Origin: Alphaproteobacteria bacterium
GTDB taxonomy: Bacteria > Pseudomonadota > Gammaproteobacteria > JAGOUN01
Direction: 5' to 3'
Length of the DNA stretch: 33,064 bases
Assembly (NCBI GenBank): GCA_021151585.1
Contig: JAGKWX010000020.1
Location: 1-33,064, forward strand
Under the pieces are notes generated by a model, which saw only the letters and a program-made list of their open reading frames with translations, was not told where the DNA came from and ran no database searches. Numbering within the stretch: the first letter of the stretch is position 1; the number at the start of each line of letters is the position of its first letter. A program made the position numbers and the translations under genes. Positions 24,876 through 32,926 of the stretch are shown in pieces.

Positions 24876-26636
24876 ATGATTCAAAAATTACAAAGCCCAC
24901 TTCGCATTGCTGTTGTCGGGGCGGCAGGGAAGGTTGGTACACATATTTCATCGTTGCTTGTTAATGCTCTATGTCTTTATTATCAAGACAATGGTTTTGT
25001 TAATTCTTCAGCTCTTTCTGGTCGATATTCGCGAAATTATATTCAAACTGAAAAACTTAATAACCTGTTTTCAGAAAATATAAAAAAATTTTCTCCTGTT
25101 GATTCGCATGCGTTGCCAATCGAGATCGATCTTGTTTTGAACAACTCTAATCAGCCAAGTTCTAGTTCCTATTTGTTTCGTAACGCAGTTGGTTTTGGTT
25201 TTCATCCAGCGGAATCAGATGAAATTCCGGGTGTAAATTCGAGAATTGAAATACCTAAAAGTGATTTAAATAAACTAGGAGTTCGCATTGTTGAAAACAT
25301 TCATGAATGTATTCCAGGTTATCATTTAGGTATTTCAGTTGTTACTGAGCATGCTTTAAGAAATGATGCATTTTGTTTACAACTAGGAAAAATAATTCAT
25401 AAGCAAGGGCAGCTTGCTTTATCAATGAATGGTATTCCACCATATTTTCTTGAGCTTTTTGATGATCCTGTTATTAAAGCTATAGATAACTCCAAGCTTG
25501 CGATTAATCGAACAGAGTTGGGCGCAAATGTTTTAGAGTTACTTGGCGGCGCAAATAAATTGATTGGAGTTGTTTTAACAGTGGCAGATAGTTCTTTGCA
25601 AATTGATACGACAGAAGGTAGTTTTCATATTACAAAGTCAGCAAAAATACGTAGTAAATGTAAGCTTGGTTCAAGAAAAATTAATTTGAATGACACCTCC
25701 CCTAAGGCAGTATCACCTAATTTTTTTCAAAATTTAGGTTTATGCATAGGTTTAGGGACAAGCACAGAACTTTTTCTTGAATATGCTATCTTACAAAAAT
25801 TGGCAGTTAATTTTATTTTGAACCCCATTTCTGCTTTATATCCAAAAAGTATAGGTAATTTGATTGATACTGCGAGTATTAAAGCGTTAATACTGAGATT
25901 AAATGATCAGTTTGGTTTTATGGTGACACAGGTATTAGGTTTACAAGGCGATATTTTATATAAAGGCGAGATATTAATAACTGATCGTTTGCTTTTGTCT
26001 GCAACACATATAGCCTCAACAGGGCAAAACGTAAACGCCCGCCGTCGCATAGAGTATATTAATTTGCGTACTTTTTTAGATTTGATTTTATTAATAGCAA
26101 ATAAAAAAAAATTATTTTCCGTTTATTCTCAGCTCGAAATTACTATTCGATTATTTGATCTTTTCAAAAATATACATGACTGTTTAGAAATATATGCCAA
26201 AAACCCAGCCTCATCGATTGATAAGCAGCTACAAAGTTTTGCAATAGATTTGTATGCTCTCGCAGAAGATGCCGAAAAAATAGAAATCATCCAAAATCCA
26301 ATGCTAGAACATGCAATTACAACGCGAGAACTTCTTCTCCAGGTTTCTTTGAGCAACCAGCTGGTTGCTTTAGCTGAAGCAAACAATCATCTGTTATCGC
26401 TGTTATGTGCATTAGATAGATATGCAAATTTAAAGACTATGATTGATAGATTGCCAACGTCGACACATCCTGAAGTGTTAAAAAATCTCAAAAAAATAAA
26501 AAATGACTTGGCACATGCTAATGTGCAAGTTGATAATCTACTTAATCAATACCCTGTTTTTTTTAAGACTAGAGCTGACAAAAGCATGAATAGAATCAAG
26601 AAAAATAAAAAAAATACTAAATCAGTCAAGCGGTAA
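24876..26636 (+). CDS. PanE/ApbA-like reductase with a 175-residue C-terminal extension
   Basis: The 586-residue protein has an N-terminal dinucleotide fold (IAVVGAAGKVG, residues 11-21) and the C-terminal helical domain of ketopantoate reductases. Residues matching the catalytic set of E. coli PanE are all present: Asn185 in MNGIP (N98), Lys308 in QKLAVNFILNPISA (K176, with Asn312 and Asn316), Ser381 (S244) and Glu393 in RRIEYIN (E256). E. coli PanE has 303 residues. Here an insertion (about 40-75 and 110-135) and a helical tail from 410 to 586 ending in a Lys-rich stretch roughly double the size. The usual reaction is NADPH reduction of ketopantoate to pantoate for coenzyme A. The nucleotide loop lacks the classic GxGxxG spacing, so cofactor or substrate may have changed. 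It follows pdxY by 48 bases and may share its transcript. Confidence 0.7.
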   Translation: MIQKLQSPLRIAVVGAAGKVGTHISSLLVNALCLYYQDNGFVNSSALSGRYSRNYIQTEKLNNLFSENIKKFSPVDSHALPIEIDLVLNNSNQPSSSSYLFRNAVGFGFHPAESDEIPGVNSRIEIPKSDLNKLGVRIVENIHECIPGYHLGISVVTEHALRNDAFCLQLGKIIHKQGQLALSMNGIPPYFLELFDDPVIKAIDNSKLAINRTELGANVLELLGGANKLIGVVLTVADSSLQIDTTEGSFHITKSAKIRSKCKLGSRKINLNDTSPKAVSPNFFQNLGLCIGLGTSTELFLEYAILQKLAVNFILNPISALYPKSIGNLIDTASIKALILRLNDQFGFMVTQVLGLQGDILYKGEILITDRLLLSATHIASTGQNVNARRRIEYINLRTFLDLILLIANKKKLFSVYSQLEITIRLFDLFKNIHDCLEIYAKNPASSIDKQLQSFAIDLYALAEDAEKIEIIQNPMLEHAITTRELLLQVSLSNQLVALAEANNHLLSLLCALDRYANLKTMIDRLPTSTHPEVLKNLKKIKNDLAHANVQVDNLLNQYPVFFKTRADKSMNRIKKNKKNTKSVKR

Positions 26637-26669
26637 AAGAACACACGAAAATCATAAGGTAAATATTAT

Positions 26670-27770
26670 TTAGCCAATCTCATAAATACCTCCCATTAAT
26701 ACGTTTTTGTGTGCACCAGTAAAGTTTTTTAAATTTAATGCTTTATTTTCTATGCGCATCTTTGCTAACCATGCAAATAATATTGCCTCTAGCCAATCAT
26801 GCGCAATACCATACGCGTCAGTTGTTTTAACTGAAAAATTCCCTCCTAATAAGTCACGTAGCCGCGTCATTAATCCTATGTTGCGCGCGCCGCCACCGCA
26901 AATCAATATTTCGCACGATGGTGTTGAATTTAAGCGAATAATTTCTTGTGTAATAGAGACCGCAGTTAGTTCTAATAAAGTTCGCTGTGTATCAATTGGA
27001 GAAGGTGTTGTATCTATCCATGATAAATTAAAATATTCTGGCCCAGTACTTTTGGGCGGTGTTTGATAGAAATAAGGATCTTCCAGCCATCTTTTTAGTA
27101 GCTTCATATCAACTTTTCCCTGCATAGCCCAAGTACCATTTTGATCAAAGGCTTGGTTGATATGTTGACGGCACCAGGCATCGAGCAAAGTATTGCCAGG
27201 GCCTGTGTCAAAGCCAATGCACTTTTTAGTAAGGTCTGCGGGAAGATAACTGATATTAGCAATTCCGCCAATGTTGACAACCATCGTGTCGTGTTGCGCT
27301 TTGTGAAAGAGGTGTTGGTGAAATATTGGCGCCAGTGGAGCGCCTTGGCCGCCGCAGGCAATGTCCATGCGTCGAAAGTCAGCGATGGTTGTAATGCCTG
27401 TTAATGCTGTGATCGTGTTGGGATCACCAATTTGCAGGGTAAAAGGATGTGTGCTTTTTGGGCTATGGCGAATTGTCTGTCCGTGGCTGCCGATTGCTTT
27501 AATTTCTTCAGGCTTGACGCCGGCAATCTCCAATACATGTTGCGCAGCCTTGGCAAAAAGCGTTCCCCAGATAATGTCTAGTTCTCCTAGGCGATGGATT
27601 TCGTTATTACCAGCTGAATAAAGCGCGCGCGTTGCTGTTTTAATTTCCTCAGGAATGTTTTCGGTATGCGTTGCGATGAGTTTCGGGCTTTGTTGGTCAA
27701 AATCAACAATCGCTGCGTCAATTGCATCCATGCTGGTGCCTGATAATAGACCAATATAATAACGTCGCAT
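26670..27770 (-). CDS. anmK: Anhydro-N-acetylmuramic acid kinase AnmK
   Basis: AnmK opens and phosphorylates 1,6-anhydro-MurNAc from cell-wall turnover to MurNAc-6-P. From ATG 27770 the product has 366 residues (E. coli 369). A TTG at 27791 would add 7 without a better ribosome site. YYIGLLSGTSMDAIDAAIVDF is the family N terminus with the phosphate loop. GSHGQTIRHSP, LQIGDPNTIT, TIADFRRMDIACGGQGAPLAP with the catalytic Asp, NIGGIANISYLP, GFDTGPGN and LICGGGARN follow in order. It diverges from tyrS and converges on the PanE-like gene. With nagK and nagA it forms the peptidoglycan-recycling theme of the window; the etherase MurQ is not here. Confidence 0.95.
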   Translation of the reverse strand: MRRYYIGLLSGTSMDAIDAAIVDFDQQSPKLIATHTENIPEEIKTATRALYSAGNNEIHRLGELDIIWGTLFAKAAQHVLEIAGVKPEEIKAIGSHGQTIRHSPKSTHPFTLQIGDPNTITALTGITTIADFRRMDIACGGQGAPLAPIFHQHLFHKAQHDTMVVNIGGIANISYLPADLTKKCIGFDTGPGNTLLDAWCRQHINQAFDQNGTWAMQGKVDMKLLKRWLEDPYFYQTPPKSTGPEYFNLSWIDTTPSPIDTQRTLLELTAVSITQEIIRLNSTPSCEILICGGGARNIGLMTRLRDLLGGNFSVKTTDAYGIAHDWLEAILFAWLAKMRIENKALNLKNFTGAHKNVLMGGIYEIG

Positions 27771-27840
27771 GAGTTTTGTTTGTTTTAGCAAATTAAGTTA
27801 TTATTACGATTATTACGTTTAAAGTAAACATGGGATTATA

Positions 27841-29037
27841 ATGACTATACAAAACTCGTTAGAGTTGCTCAAACGCGGCACAGAAGAAATTATTTCAGAA
27901 AGTGAGTTGATTGAACGCTTAAAGTTAAGCAAACCCTTGAGAGTCAAGGCGGGTTTTGACCCAACGGCGCCTGATTTACATTTAGGCCATACTGTGCTTT
28001 TAAATAAACTTCGGCATTTTCAAGATTTAGGGCATCAAGTTATTTTCTTGATTGGCGATTTTACTGGAATGATAGGGGATCCAACAGGGAAAAATGTCAC
28101 ACGCAAACCACTAACTCAAGAGGAAGTAAAAGCGAATGCAGAAACATATAAGGAACAGGTTTTTAAAATTTTAGATCCTGAGAAAACAGAAGTTCGTTTT
28201 AATTCAGAATGGTTTTCAACTTTTAATGCAGCGCAAATGATTCAGTTAGCCTCTAGTTATACTGTAGCCCGTATGCTTGAACGCGATGATTTTAAAAAAC
28301 GTTATCATTCTGAGCAGCCGATTGCTATTCATGAATTTTTATACCCCTTAGTGCAGGGTTATGATTCTGTCGCTTTGCAAGCAGATGTAGAATTAGGAGG
28401 CACAGATCAAAAGTTTAATTTGTTGATGGGGAGAGAGCTGCAAAAGCAACATCAGCAAGCACAGCAAATCATTATGACCATGCCTTTATTAGAAGGTTTA
28501 GATGGCATAAAGAAAATGTCAAAATCATTGGGTAATTACATTGGCATTAAAGAAGGTCCTGATATGATGTTGGGGAAAATTATGTCAATTTCCGATGATT
28601 TGATGTGGCGTTATTTCGATTTATTAAGCTTTAAATCGAATCAAGTGATCGCAGATCTCAAAAGCGAAGTCATGTCTGGCAGAAATCCTATGGAGGTAAA
28701 ATTTCTTTTAGCTAAAGAAATTGTTGCGCGTTTTCATAATGCTGAGGCTGCTGAAGCTGCGCATGCAAATTTTATCAATCGCTTTGCTCATGGCGTCTTG
28801 CCAGAAAACATTGAAGAAAAAGTATTGAATATTTCTGACCAAGCAATACCTTTAAGTGTCGCGATGAAGCAGTCTGGGTTAGTCAATACGACTTCTGAGG
28901 CTTTGCGTATGATTGATCAAGGAGCAGTTAAAATTAATGAGCAACGCGTAACGGATAAAAAATTACTGCTTAACAAGGGTTTTTCCGAAATTGTTCAAGT
29001 AGGTAAAAAGCGAATTTTAAAAATTATTGTCGTCTAA
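27841..29037 (+). CDS. tyrS: Tyrosyl-tRNA synthetase
   Basis: TyrRS charges tRNA-Tyr with tyrosine. The 398-residue class I enzyme has the HIGH-type motif HLGH (47-50) within FDPTAPDLHLGHTVLL, and KMSKS at 225-229. IGDFTGMIGDPTGK and the tyrosine pocket QGYDSVALQADVELGGTDQ are also present. A C-terminal S4 RNA-binding domain contains TTSEALRMIDQGAVKINEQ. The HLGH form and the order of motifs match the TyrRS type of many proteobacteria (about 400 residues). GGGAT precedes ATG 27841. No T-box leader is seen. Confidence 0.96.
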   Translation: MTIQNSLELLKRGTEEIISESELIERLKLSKPLRVKAGFDPTAPDLHLGHTVLLNKLRHFQDLGHQVIFLIGDFTGMIGDPTGKNVTRKPLTQEEVKANAETYKEQVFKILDPEKTEVRFNSEWFSTFNAAQMIQLASSYTVARMLERDDFKKRYHSEQPIAIHEFLYPLVQGYDSVALQADVELGGTDQKFNLLMGRELQKQHQQAQQIIMTMPLLEGLDGIKKMSKSLGNYIGIKEGPDMMLGKIMSISDDLMWRYFDLLSFKSNQVIADLKSEVMSGRNPMEVKFLLAKEIVARFHNAEAAEAAHANFINRFAHGVLPENIEEKVLNISDQAIPLSVAMKQSGLVNTTSEALRMIDQGAVKINEQRVTDKKLLLNKGFSEIVQVGKKRILKIIVV

Positions 29038-29040
29038 GAG

Positions 29041-29128
29041 TGTGTTAGTATCGCGTAATGTTTTGTGCTGCTGTTGCGAAATTGAGTTGGCGCGTATGAG
29101 TATTGATTATTAAGTTAACACATTTTTT
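29041..29128 (+). terminator. Long-loop terminator after tyrS
   Basis: TGTGTTA (29041-29047) pairs with TAACACA (29116-29122), which is followed at once by six T. The 68-base loop contains smaller complementary CGCG segments. A terminator is the simplest reading; the long arm spacing also allows a small structured 3' RNA. Confidence 0.4.
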
Positions 29129-29206
29129 GGGCGAGATTAGATAATTGATGTCTGTAAATAATACACTTGAACTATAGGAAATGTTTTAGTCAACTTAGAT
29201 GTAAGC

Positions 29207-29228
29207 AGGGCGCAAAACAAAGCGCCCT
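29207..29228 (-). terminator. GC-rich hairpin after the slyB-like gene
   Basis: AGGGCGC and GCGCCCT are exact reverse complements around an 8-base A-rich loop, 16 bases past the lipoprotein stop. No strong T-run follows on either strand, but stem strength and position fit the end of this transcript. Confidence 0.5.
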
Positions 29229-29243
29229 GATTGAATAAAAGAT

Positions 29244-29825
29244 TTATAATGTGCTGATAATATGCGCATGGTTGCTGCCAACCCCAGCGATTAAAACCTT
29301 TTGTCCTACCGCTAAAGCTTGGGAGCCTTGTCCTTGGATGACAGTTACATAGCGGTTAGGCGCAGATTTGCTAGATATTGTTGTGGTGTTGCTGCTGGTA
29401 TTTTTATTGTTGTTCTCGCCAGAAGTTGAAGAGCCATGTGTTGTAATAGTGGTTGAGCCGCTTTCTTGTTGTGTTAATTTCACGACATATTCAATGCCTT
29501 GCTGAGTTTGCAGTGTATCTTGAATTGCATTGCCGGCAGCGCCGCCTGCAACAGCACCTGCTGCACCTGTGATATAACGCATGTTACCACCGCCGACAGC
29601 TGAGCCAGCAACTGCGCCAATAATGCCGCCTGCAAGTGTGCCAGCTGCATTGCTATCACCTTTGACGGTAACGATACGTTTAGAGACAATAACGCCTTCG
29701 ACAGCAGATTGCATTTCGTTTGCGTTTGAAGCAGAAACGACATCTGGTGAGATGTTCGGTGCGCAGGCTGTTAAGCCTAGGCTTAGTGTTAGACCTAGGG
29801 CGCTGATTACTAATGTTTTTTTCAT
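29244..29825 (-). CDS. SlyB/Pcp-type glycine-zipper outer membrane lipoprotein
   Basis: The 193-residue product has a lipoprotein signal with lipobox LTAC and lipidated Cys21. Residues about 60-100 carry the glycine-zipper repeat GTLAGGIIGAVAGSAVGGG and GAAGAVAGGAAGN, as in SlyB, Pcp and the rickettsial 17-kDa antigen. Position +2 is Ala, so outer-membrane sorting is expected. A Ser/Thr/Asn-rich insert (about 125-155) separates the zipper from a small C-terminal beta region containing YVTVIQGQG and LAVGQKVLI. TAGGA, 7 bases before ATG 29825, sets the start. In SlyB the role is envelope integrity under PhoPQ stress. A Dot-like or other specific role is not shown. Confidence 0.88.
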   Translation of the reverse strand: MKKTLVISALGLTLSLGLTACAPNISPDVVSASNANEMQSAVEGVIVSKRIVTVKGDSNAAGTLAGGIIGAVAGSAVGGGNMRYITGAAGAVAGGAAGNAIQDTLQTQQGIEYVVKLTQQESGSTTITTHGSSTSGENNNKNTSSNTTTISSKSAPNRYVTVIQGQGSQALAVGQKVLIAGVGSNHAHIISTL

Positions 29826-29920
29826 GTTTTTTTCCTAATGTAGATGTTAATACACAAATAAAATGGGCGTGGGATAGTGTCAAAGAGTATAAACTAAAAT
29901 TTTCTGTTTGTGCAGTGGAT

Positions 29921-30298
29921 CTACAGCAGTTTCCCGAGTATCGCCCCAGTCCAGGTGGCTAGCAAGCATAGTGTTATAGTAAATGTTATATACAGTCCTG
30001 CTATGAAATAACGACCAGATTCAAGTAGTGCTAGTATGTCCATCGAAAATGAAGCAAAGGTTGTGTAGCCGCCGAGTAGGCCAATCAAAAGTAATTGGCG
30101 TAATGCAGCGTCGAATAAGTTAATGCGTGTGGCTATAACTAGGCTGAACAAGCCCATGAGAAATGAACCGGTAACATTAACGATGATTGTCGCGTGTGGA
30201 AGATTTTTTCCGAATACTGCGTAAGTACCGATGATAGTCCAGTAGCGTAAAACTCCGCCTGTGCCAGCGCCCAGAAAAATAAGCAGTGCAGCAAGCAT
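29921..30298 (-). CDS. crcB: Fluoride channel CrcB (Fluc)
   Basis: Fluc channels export fluoride across the inner membrane as dual-topology dimers. The 125-residue product has four hydrophobic helices with the family motifs GAGTGGVLRYW, VNVTGSFLMG with the conserved Asn, and LLGGYTTFASFSMD with the phenylalanine-box and the sodium-site region. It is a single-gene form, typical of the homodimer. Its ATG shares one base with the stop of the upstream phosphopantetheinyl transferase gene (TAATG), so the two are translationally coupled. No fluoride riboswitch is seen, since the upstream space is coding. Confidence 0.95.
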   Translation of the reverse strand: MLAALLIFLGAGTGGVLRYWTIIGTYAVFGKNLPHATIIVNVTGSFLMGLFSLVIATRINLFDAALRQLLLIGLLGGYTTFASFSMDILALLESGRYFIAGLYITFTITLCLLATWTGAILGKLL

Positions 30299-30942
30299 TA
30301 GAGGATGCCTCGTATGTCTTGATAACGCACTTCTTTTTTCGGACCCATGATGGCTAATGATGCGCTATAATTTCTGGGGCAATTCAATTGTAGCAAAGTT
30401 ATATTATCGGATATTTCGTTGCATAATTTATTTAAACCATTGCTGATGCCCTTGCCAGTTGCTTTTAGAGCGGCCTCTTTAGATGTCCATAAAACGTAAA
30501 AATGACGTAGTTGTTGTTCGGCATTGTCTAGGTTAAGCAATTCGTGATATTCATGTACATGAAAAAATCTTTCGGCTATTTGCAAAAAATTATCAGTATT
30601 TTTTATGATTTCAATATCAACCCCAAGTTCATGATGCTGCGTTACCGCTATCGTCGCCATGTTTTTTGTGTGAGATAAATTGAAATACAAATCGCTATTT
30701 GGCAAAAAAGGTTTGCCATGAGTATGTGTAGCAAAATCAATTTCTTTCGCAGGATGTTTTAAATAATTAGCGAGGATGAGCCGTTTGCAAGCATGATAGA
30801 TAATGAAAGAAGTTTTATCTTCTTCAAAGTGAAATCGATCGGCTCTCAGTGACTCATCGTGTTGTAAAATACTTTGCCAATCGTAATCAAAGGATAATAA
30901 AAACTGCTTATTAAGGTGCCAGATATCAACTGTTGTGAGCAT
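30298..30942 (-). CDS. 4'-phosphopantetheinyl transferase, Sfp/HetI/AcpT family
   Basis: The enzyme transfers phosphopantetheine from coenzyme A to a serine of a carrier protein. The 214-residue product is Sfp-like in size. The magnesium-site motif GVDIE (Asp109, Glu111) and WTSKEAALKATGKG (Lys155, Glu156, Lys160) are intact, as is the KPFLPNSDLYFNLSHT segment. This type serves secondary-metabolite, lysine or siderophore carriers, or replaces AcpS; no carrier protein is in the window. It forms a two-gene unit with crcB and diverges from the small orphan gene. Its substrate protein is unknown. Confidence 0.92.
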   Translation of the reverse strand: MLTTVDIWHLNKQFLLSFDYDWQSILQHDESLRADRFHFEEDKTSFIIYHACKRLILANYLKHPAKEIDFATHTHGKPFLPNSDLYFNLSHTKNMATIAVTQHHELGVDIEIIKNTDNFLQIAERFFHVHEYHELLNLDNAEQQLRHFYVLWTSKEAALKATGKGISNGLNKLCNEISDNITLLQLNCPRNYSASLAIMGPKKEVRYQDIRGIL

Positions 30943-31010
30943 GTAAAATTCTTATATTAAAAACCCGAAATAAGTTAAGCATGGTTGTTTTAAAGATGCA
31001 AGAATTTTGC
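30943..31010. repeat. 11-bp near-perfect inverted repeat in a divergent promoter region
   Basis: GTAAAATTCTT (30943-30953) and AAGAATTTTGC (31000-31010) match as inverted repeats at 10 of 11 positions, bracketing the start region between the transferase and the small orphan gene. It could be an operator pair for divergent control. Confidence 0.3.
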
Positions 31011-31063
31011 TAATATTAGGTGGTTTGCGGCGTATTTTTCATAAAATTATCGGAGTTAAACTT

Positions 31064-31525
31064 GTGTTTGATATGAGTGGCGAACTATCAGGAGGCCAAC
31101 AAAGTTGGGATTGTTTTGCTCGCCTTGAGCAAGAGCTAGAAAATTCGGGCGCTTTTGTTGCTATTAAGCCTGATAATTATCATCAGTGTTTAGATCATTA
31201 TCAATCTATTTTGGTGAAGGCTTGCGCTGAGATTCGCAATATTCATCAAGGCGTGTCTGGCAAGGCCTTGGAAGTGGCGCATAGTGTAAAAGAATGTATT
31301 CATGCAATTACGCACCACTGCCATGATTTTTTTAATACAGAAATTCATATGCCAGCCAACAGTCATATCATTAAACCATGGAGTGCTTGCGCTCAAGGCA
31401 AAGATCCGGAATTTTGGAAAAAATATTGTGATATTCATGATGCGAGTTTATCCGCCAAGGCTACGCTTCAGGACGCTATCAACGCTTTGGCTGCATTATT
31501 TGCATTATTACTAGCGTTTGATTGA
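31064..31525 (+). CDS. Small orphan protein, His-rich and helical
   Basis: I do not recognise this protein. From GTG 31064 it has 153 residues; GGAG ends 8 bases upstream. In-frame ATG 31073 is an alternative start. It is soluble and probably all-helical. It has several histidines and cysteines: HQCLDHYQS, KECIHAITHHCHDFF and KKYCDIHDASL. A metal or heme site is possible but not shown. A hydrophobic C terminus (NALAALFALLLAFD) follows. It stands alone between the transferase and the IS element. Confidence 0.6.
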   Translation: MFDMSGELSGGQQSWDCFARLEQELENSGAFVAIKPDNYHQCLDHYQSILVKACAEIRNIHQGVSGKALEVAHSVKECIHAITHHCHDFFNTEIHMPANSHIIKPWSACAQGKDPEFWKKYCDIHDASLSAKATLQDAINALAALFALLLAFD

Positions 31526-31645
31526 TGGTTATACTATTTAAATTTTTGGCAGAGGTTGGTTTGCCGTAACTTAATGATGTGTCTGCACTAATCCGAACAG
31601 ATAACTTGGAATTATTTTGCGTTGCTCATGGCAATATGGCCGATA

Positions 31646-31662
31646 AAGCCTAAAAAAGGCTT
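31646..31662 (+). terminator. Hairpin abutting the IS left end
   Basis: AAGCCT pairs with AGGCTT around five A. The insertion sequence begins two bases later, so the T-rich tail that may once have followed the stem now lies beyond the element (ATTATAT at 32927-32933). On the minus strand the loop is five T. It is possibly the terminator of the small orphan gene. Confidence 0.4.
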
Positions 31663-31663
31663 A

Positions 31664-31689
31664 TGGTCTTGCCCCAATTTTGTAGACAC
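31664..31689. repeat. IS left terminal inverted repeat
   Basis: The 26 bases from TGGTCTTGCCCCA to GTAGACAC mirror the right end at 32901-32926 with three mismatches. The orfB stop codon lies 3 bases inside. Confidence 0.88.
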
Positions 31690-31691
31690 AA

Positions 31692-32507
31692 TTACGCGAC
31701 CTTTTTATATTGATCTTCAAACACCATCGGTGCTATTGAGCCAATTGTTGAGTGTCGACGAACACGATTATAATACACTTCAATATATTCGAAAACACTT
31801 TGTTTCACACTTTCTCTTGTTGTATATTTTTCAGTATAAATTAATTCTAATTTTAAACTGTGAAAAAAACTTTCTGCCACAGCGTTATCCCAACAATTTC
31901 TTTTGCGACTCATGCTGCAAATAAGCTTGTGTTTTTTAAGCAAAGCTTGATAAGCGTGAGAGCAGTATTGGCTGCCTCTATCTGAATGGCAAATAACATC
32001 ACGAGGAAAACCACGGCGCCATAGCGCCATCAAAAGCGCATTACTTACCAAGTCGGCCGTCATGGTTGATTGTATTGACCAGCCAACAACAACTCTTGAA
32101 TATAAATCAATAACCGTTGCTAGATACACCCAGCCTTCATCAGTCCAAATATAAGTGATATCGCTTACCCATTTTTGATTTGGTGAAGCAGCCTAAAAAT
32201 CACGATTTAATACGTTAGGCGCAATCGGTAAATTATGTTTAGAGTCCGTCGTGACTTTAAATTTCTTTTTACCTTTAGCTCTTAACCCTAATGCTTTCAT
32301 TCGTCTAAAAACCCAATTTTTACTGCATTTCTCGCCTTTTTCATGCAATTCATCTGTAATACGCGGACTACCATAGCAGCTTCTGTGGCGGTTGAAAATA
32401 TCAGTGATTTTTTTATCTAATACCTCATTCTCTATCGCTCGCCTACTTGGTTTACGGTTTGACCATGCATAATAACCACTTCGTTCAATAGAAAACATAT
32501 GACACAT
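31692..32507 (-). pseudogene. IS3-family transposase OrfB with an in-frame stop
   Basis: OrfB is the DDE integrase half of the transposase. From ATG 32507 the frame runs MCHMFSIERSGYYAW and on to NVLNRDF, meets TAG at 32193-32195, and resumes in the same frame as AASPNQKWVSDITYI. The rest is intact to TAA 31692. The catalytic triad is visible: Asp in VSDITYI, Asp in CHSDRGSQ and Glu in NAVAESFFHS, with the usual D-D-35-E order. The frame is also open upstream to the slippery site, through PEVKYEFIKANQADF, so translation normally comes from frameshifting out of orfA. A single nonsense change thus separates this copy from a complete protein, and this copy is probably unable to transpose unless the stop is read through. 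Confidence 0.88.
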
Positions 32508-32554
32508 CCTCTTGATATTAAAATCGGCTTGATTAGCTTTGATAAATTCGTACT

Positions 32555-32857
32555 TTACTTCTGGTGTTGAGCAAAGTACGTGGCCGCCTTTTTTAAGATC
32601 TCTTTTTCCTCCGTAGCAATTGCAAGAGCTTTGTGTAGACGTCGATTTTCTTCAACTAACGCCGCCATATCCTTTTCACTGTCTGCATTTACATGCGCAA
32701 GCTTTCCCTTCTTTTTTAACGTATGTATCCACGTATGTAATGTGGCTTCTGGAATACCCAGTGATTTTGCCGTACTAGTGACAGAAGATGATTTTAAGGC
32801 AAGCTGAACAGCTTCTTGTCTAAATTCTTTGCTATATGTTCTTACTTTTCTTGTCAT
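32555..32857 (-). CDS. IS3-family transposase OrfA
   Basis: The 100-residue protein has an N-terminal helix-turn-helix (FRQEAVQLALKSSSVTSTAK, then LGIPEATLHTWI) of the HTH_Tnp_1 type that binds the IS ends. A leucine-heptad coiled coil follows (AALVEENRRLHKALAIATEE). AAGGGG precedes ATG 32857 by about 9 bases. It overlaps the orfB frame and contains the slippery run that makes the OrfAB fusion. It is intact and could act as a repressor of transposition in IS3 fashion. Confidence 0.92.
   Translation of the reverse strand: MTRKVRTYSKEFRQEAVQLALKSSSVTSTAKSLGIPEATLHTWIHTLKKKGKLAHVNADSEKDMAALVEENRRLHKALAIATEEKEILKKAATYFAQHQK
32588..32594 (-). promoter_or_regulatory. Programmed -1 frameshift site A-AAA-AAG
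   Basis: In the orfA frame the codons ATC TTA AAA AAG GCG contain the heptamer A AAA AAG, the classic IS3 slippery sequence. Slipping by one base enters the orfB frame, which is open from here to the internal TAG at 32193. Confidence 0.8.
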
Positions 32858-32900
32858 GATTAGTTACCCCTTTAAGTGACTCGTAGTTTATCAAATTTAC

Positions 32901-32926
32901 GTGTCTACTAAAGTGGGGCAAGATCA
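32901..32926. repeat. IS right terminal inverted repeat
   Basis: The 26 bases from GTGTCTAC to GGGGCAAGATCA are the inverse of 31664-31689 with three mismatches. orfA starts 44 bases inside. Confidence 0.88.

Larger units (their letters stand above)
31664..32926 (-). mobile_element. IS3-family insertion sequence (1263 bp)
   Basis: The element is bounded by imperfect terminal inverted repeats of 26 bp: 31664-31689 starts TGGTCTTGCCCCA and the complement of 32901-32926 starts TGATCTTGCCCCA. They match at 23 of 26 positions and end TG...CA as IS3 elements do. Flanks CTTA (31660-31663) and ATTA (32927-32930) agree at three of four bases, fitting a decayed 3-4 bp target duplication. Inside, on the minus strand, are orfA and an interrupted orfB. 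The intact-looking ends suggest a fairly recent insertion. Confidence 0.9.

Noticed and set aside
30298..30420. Fluoride riboswitch before crcB
   Set aside because: The space is coding for the phosphopantetheinyl transferase and no pseudoknot motif was recognised.
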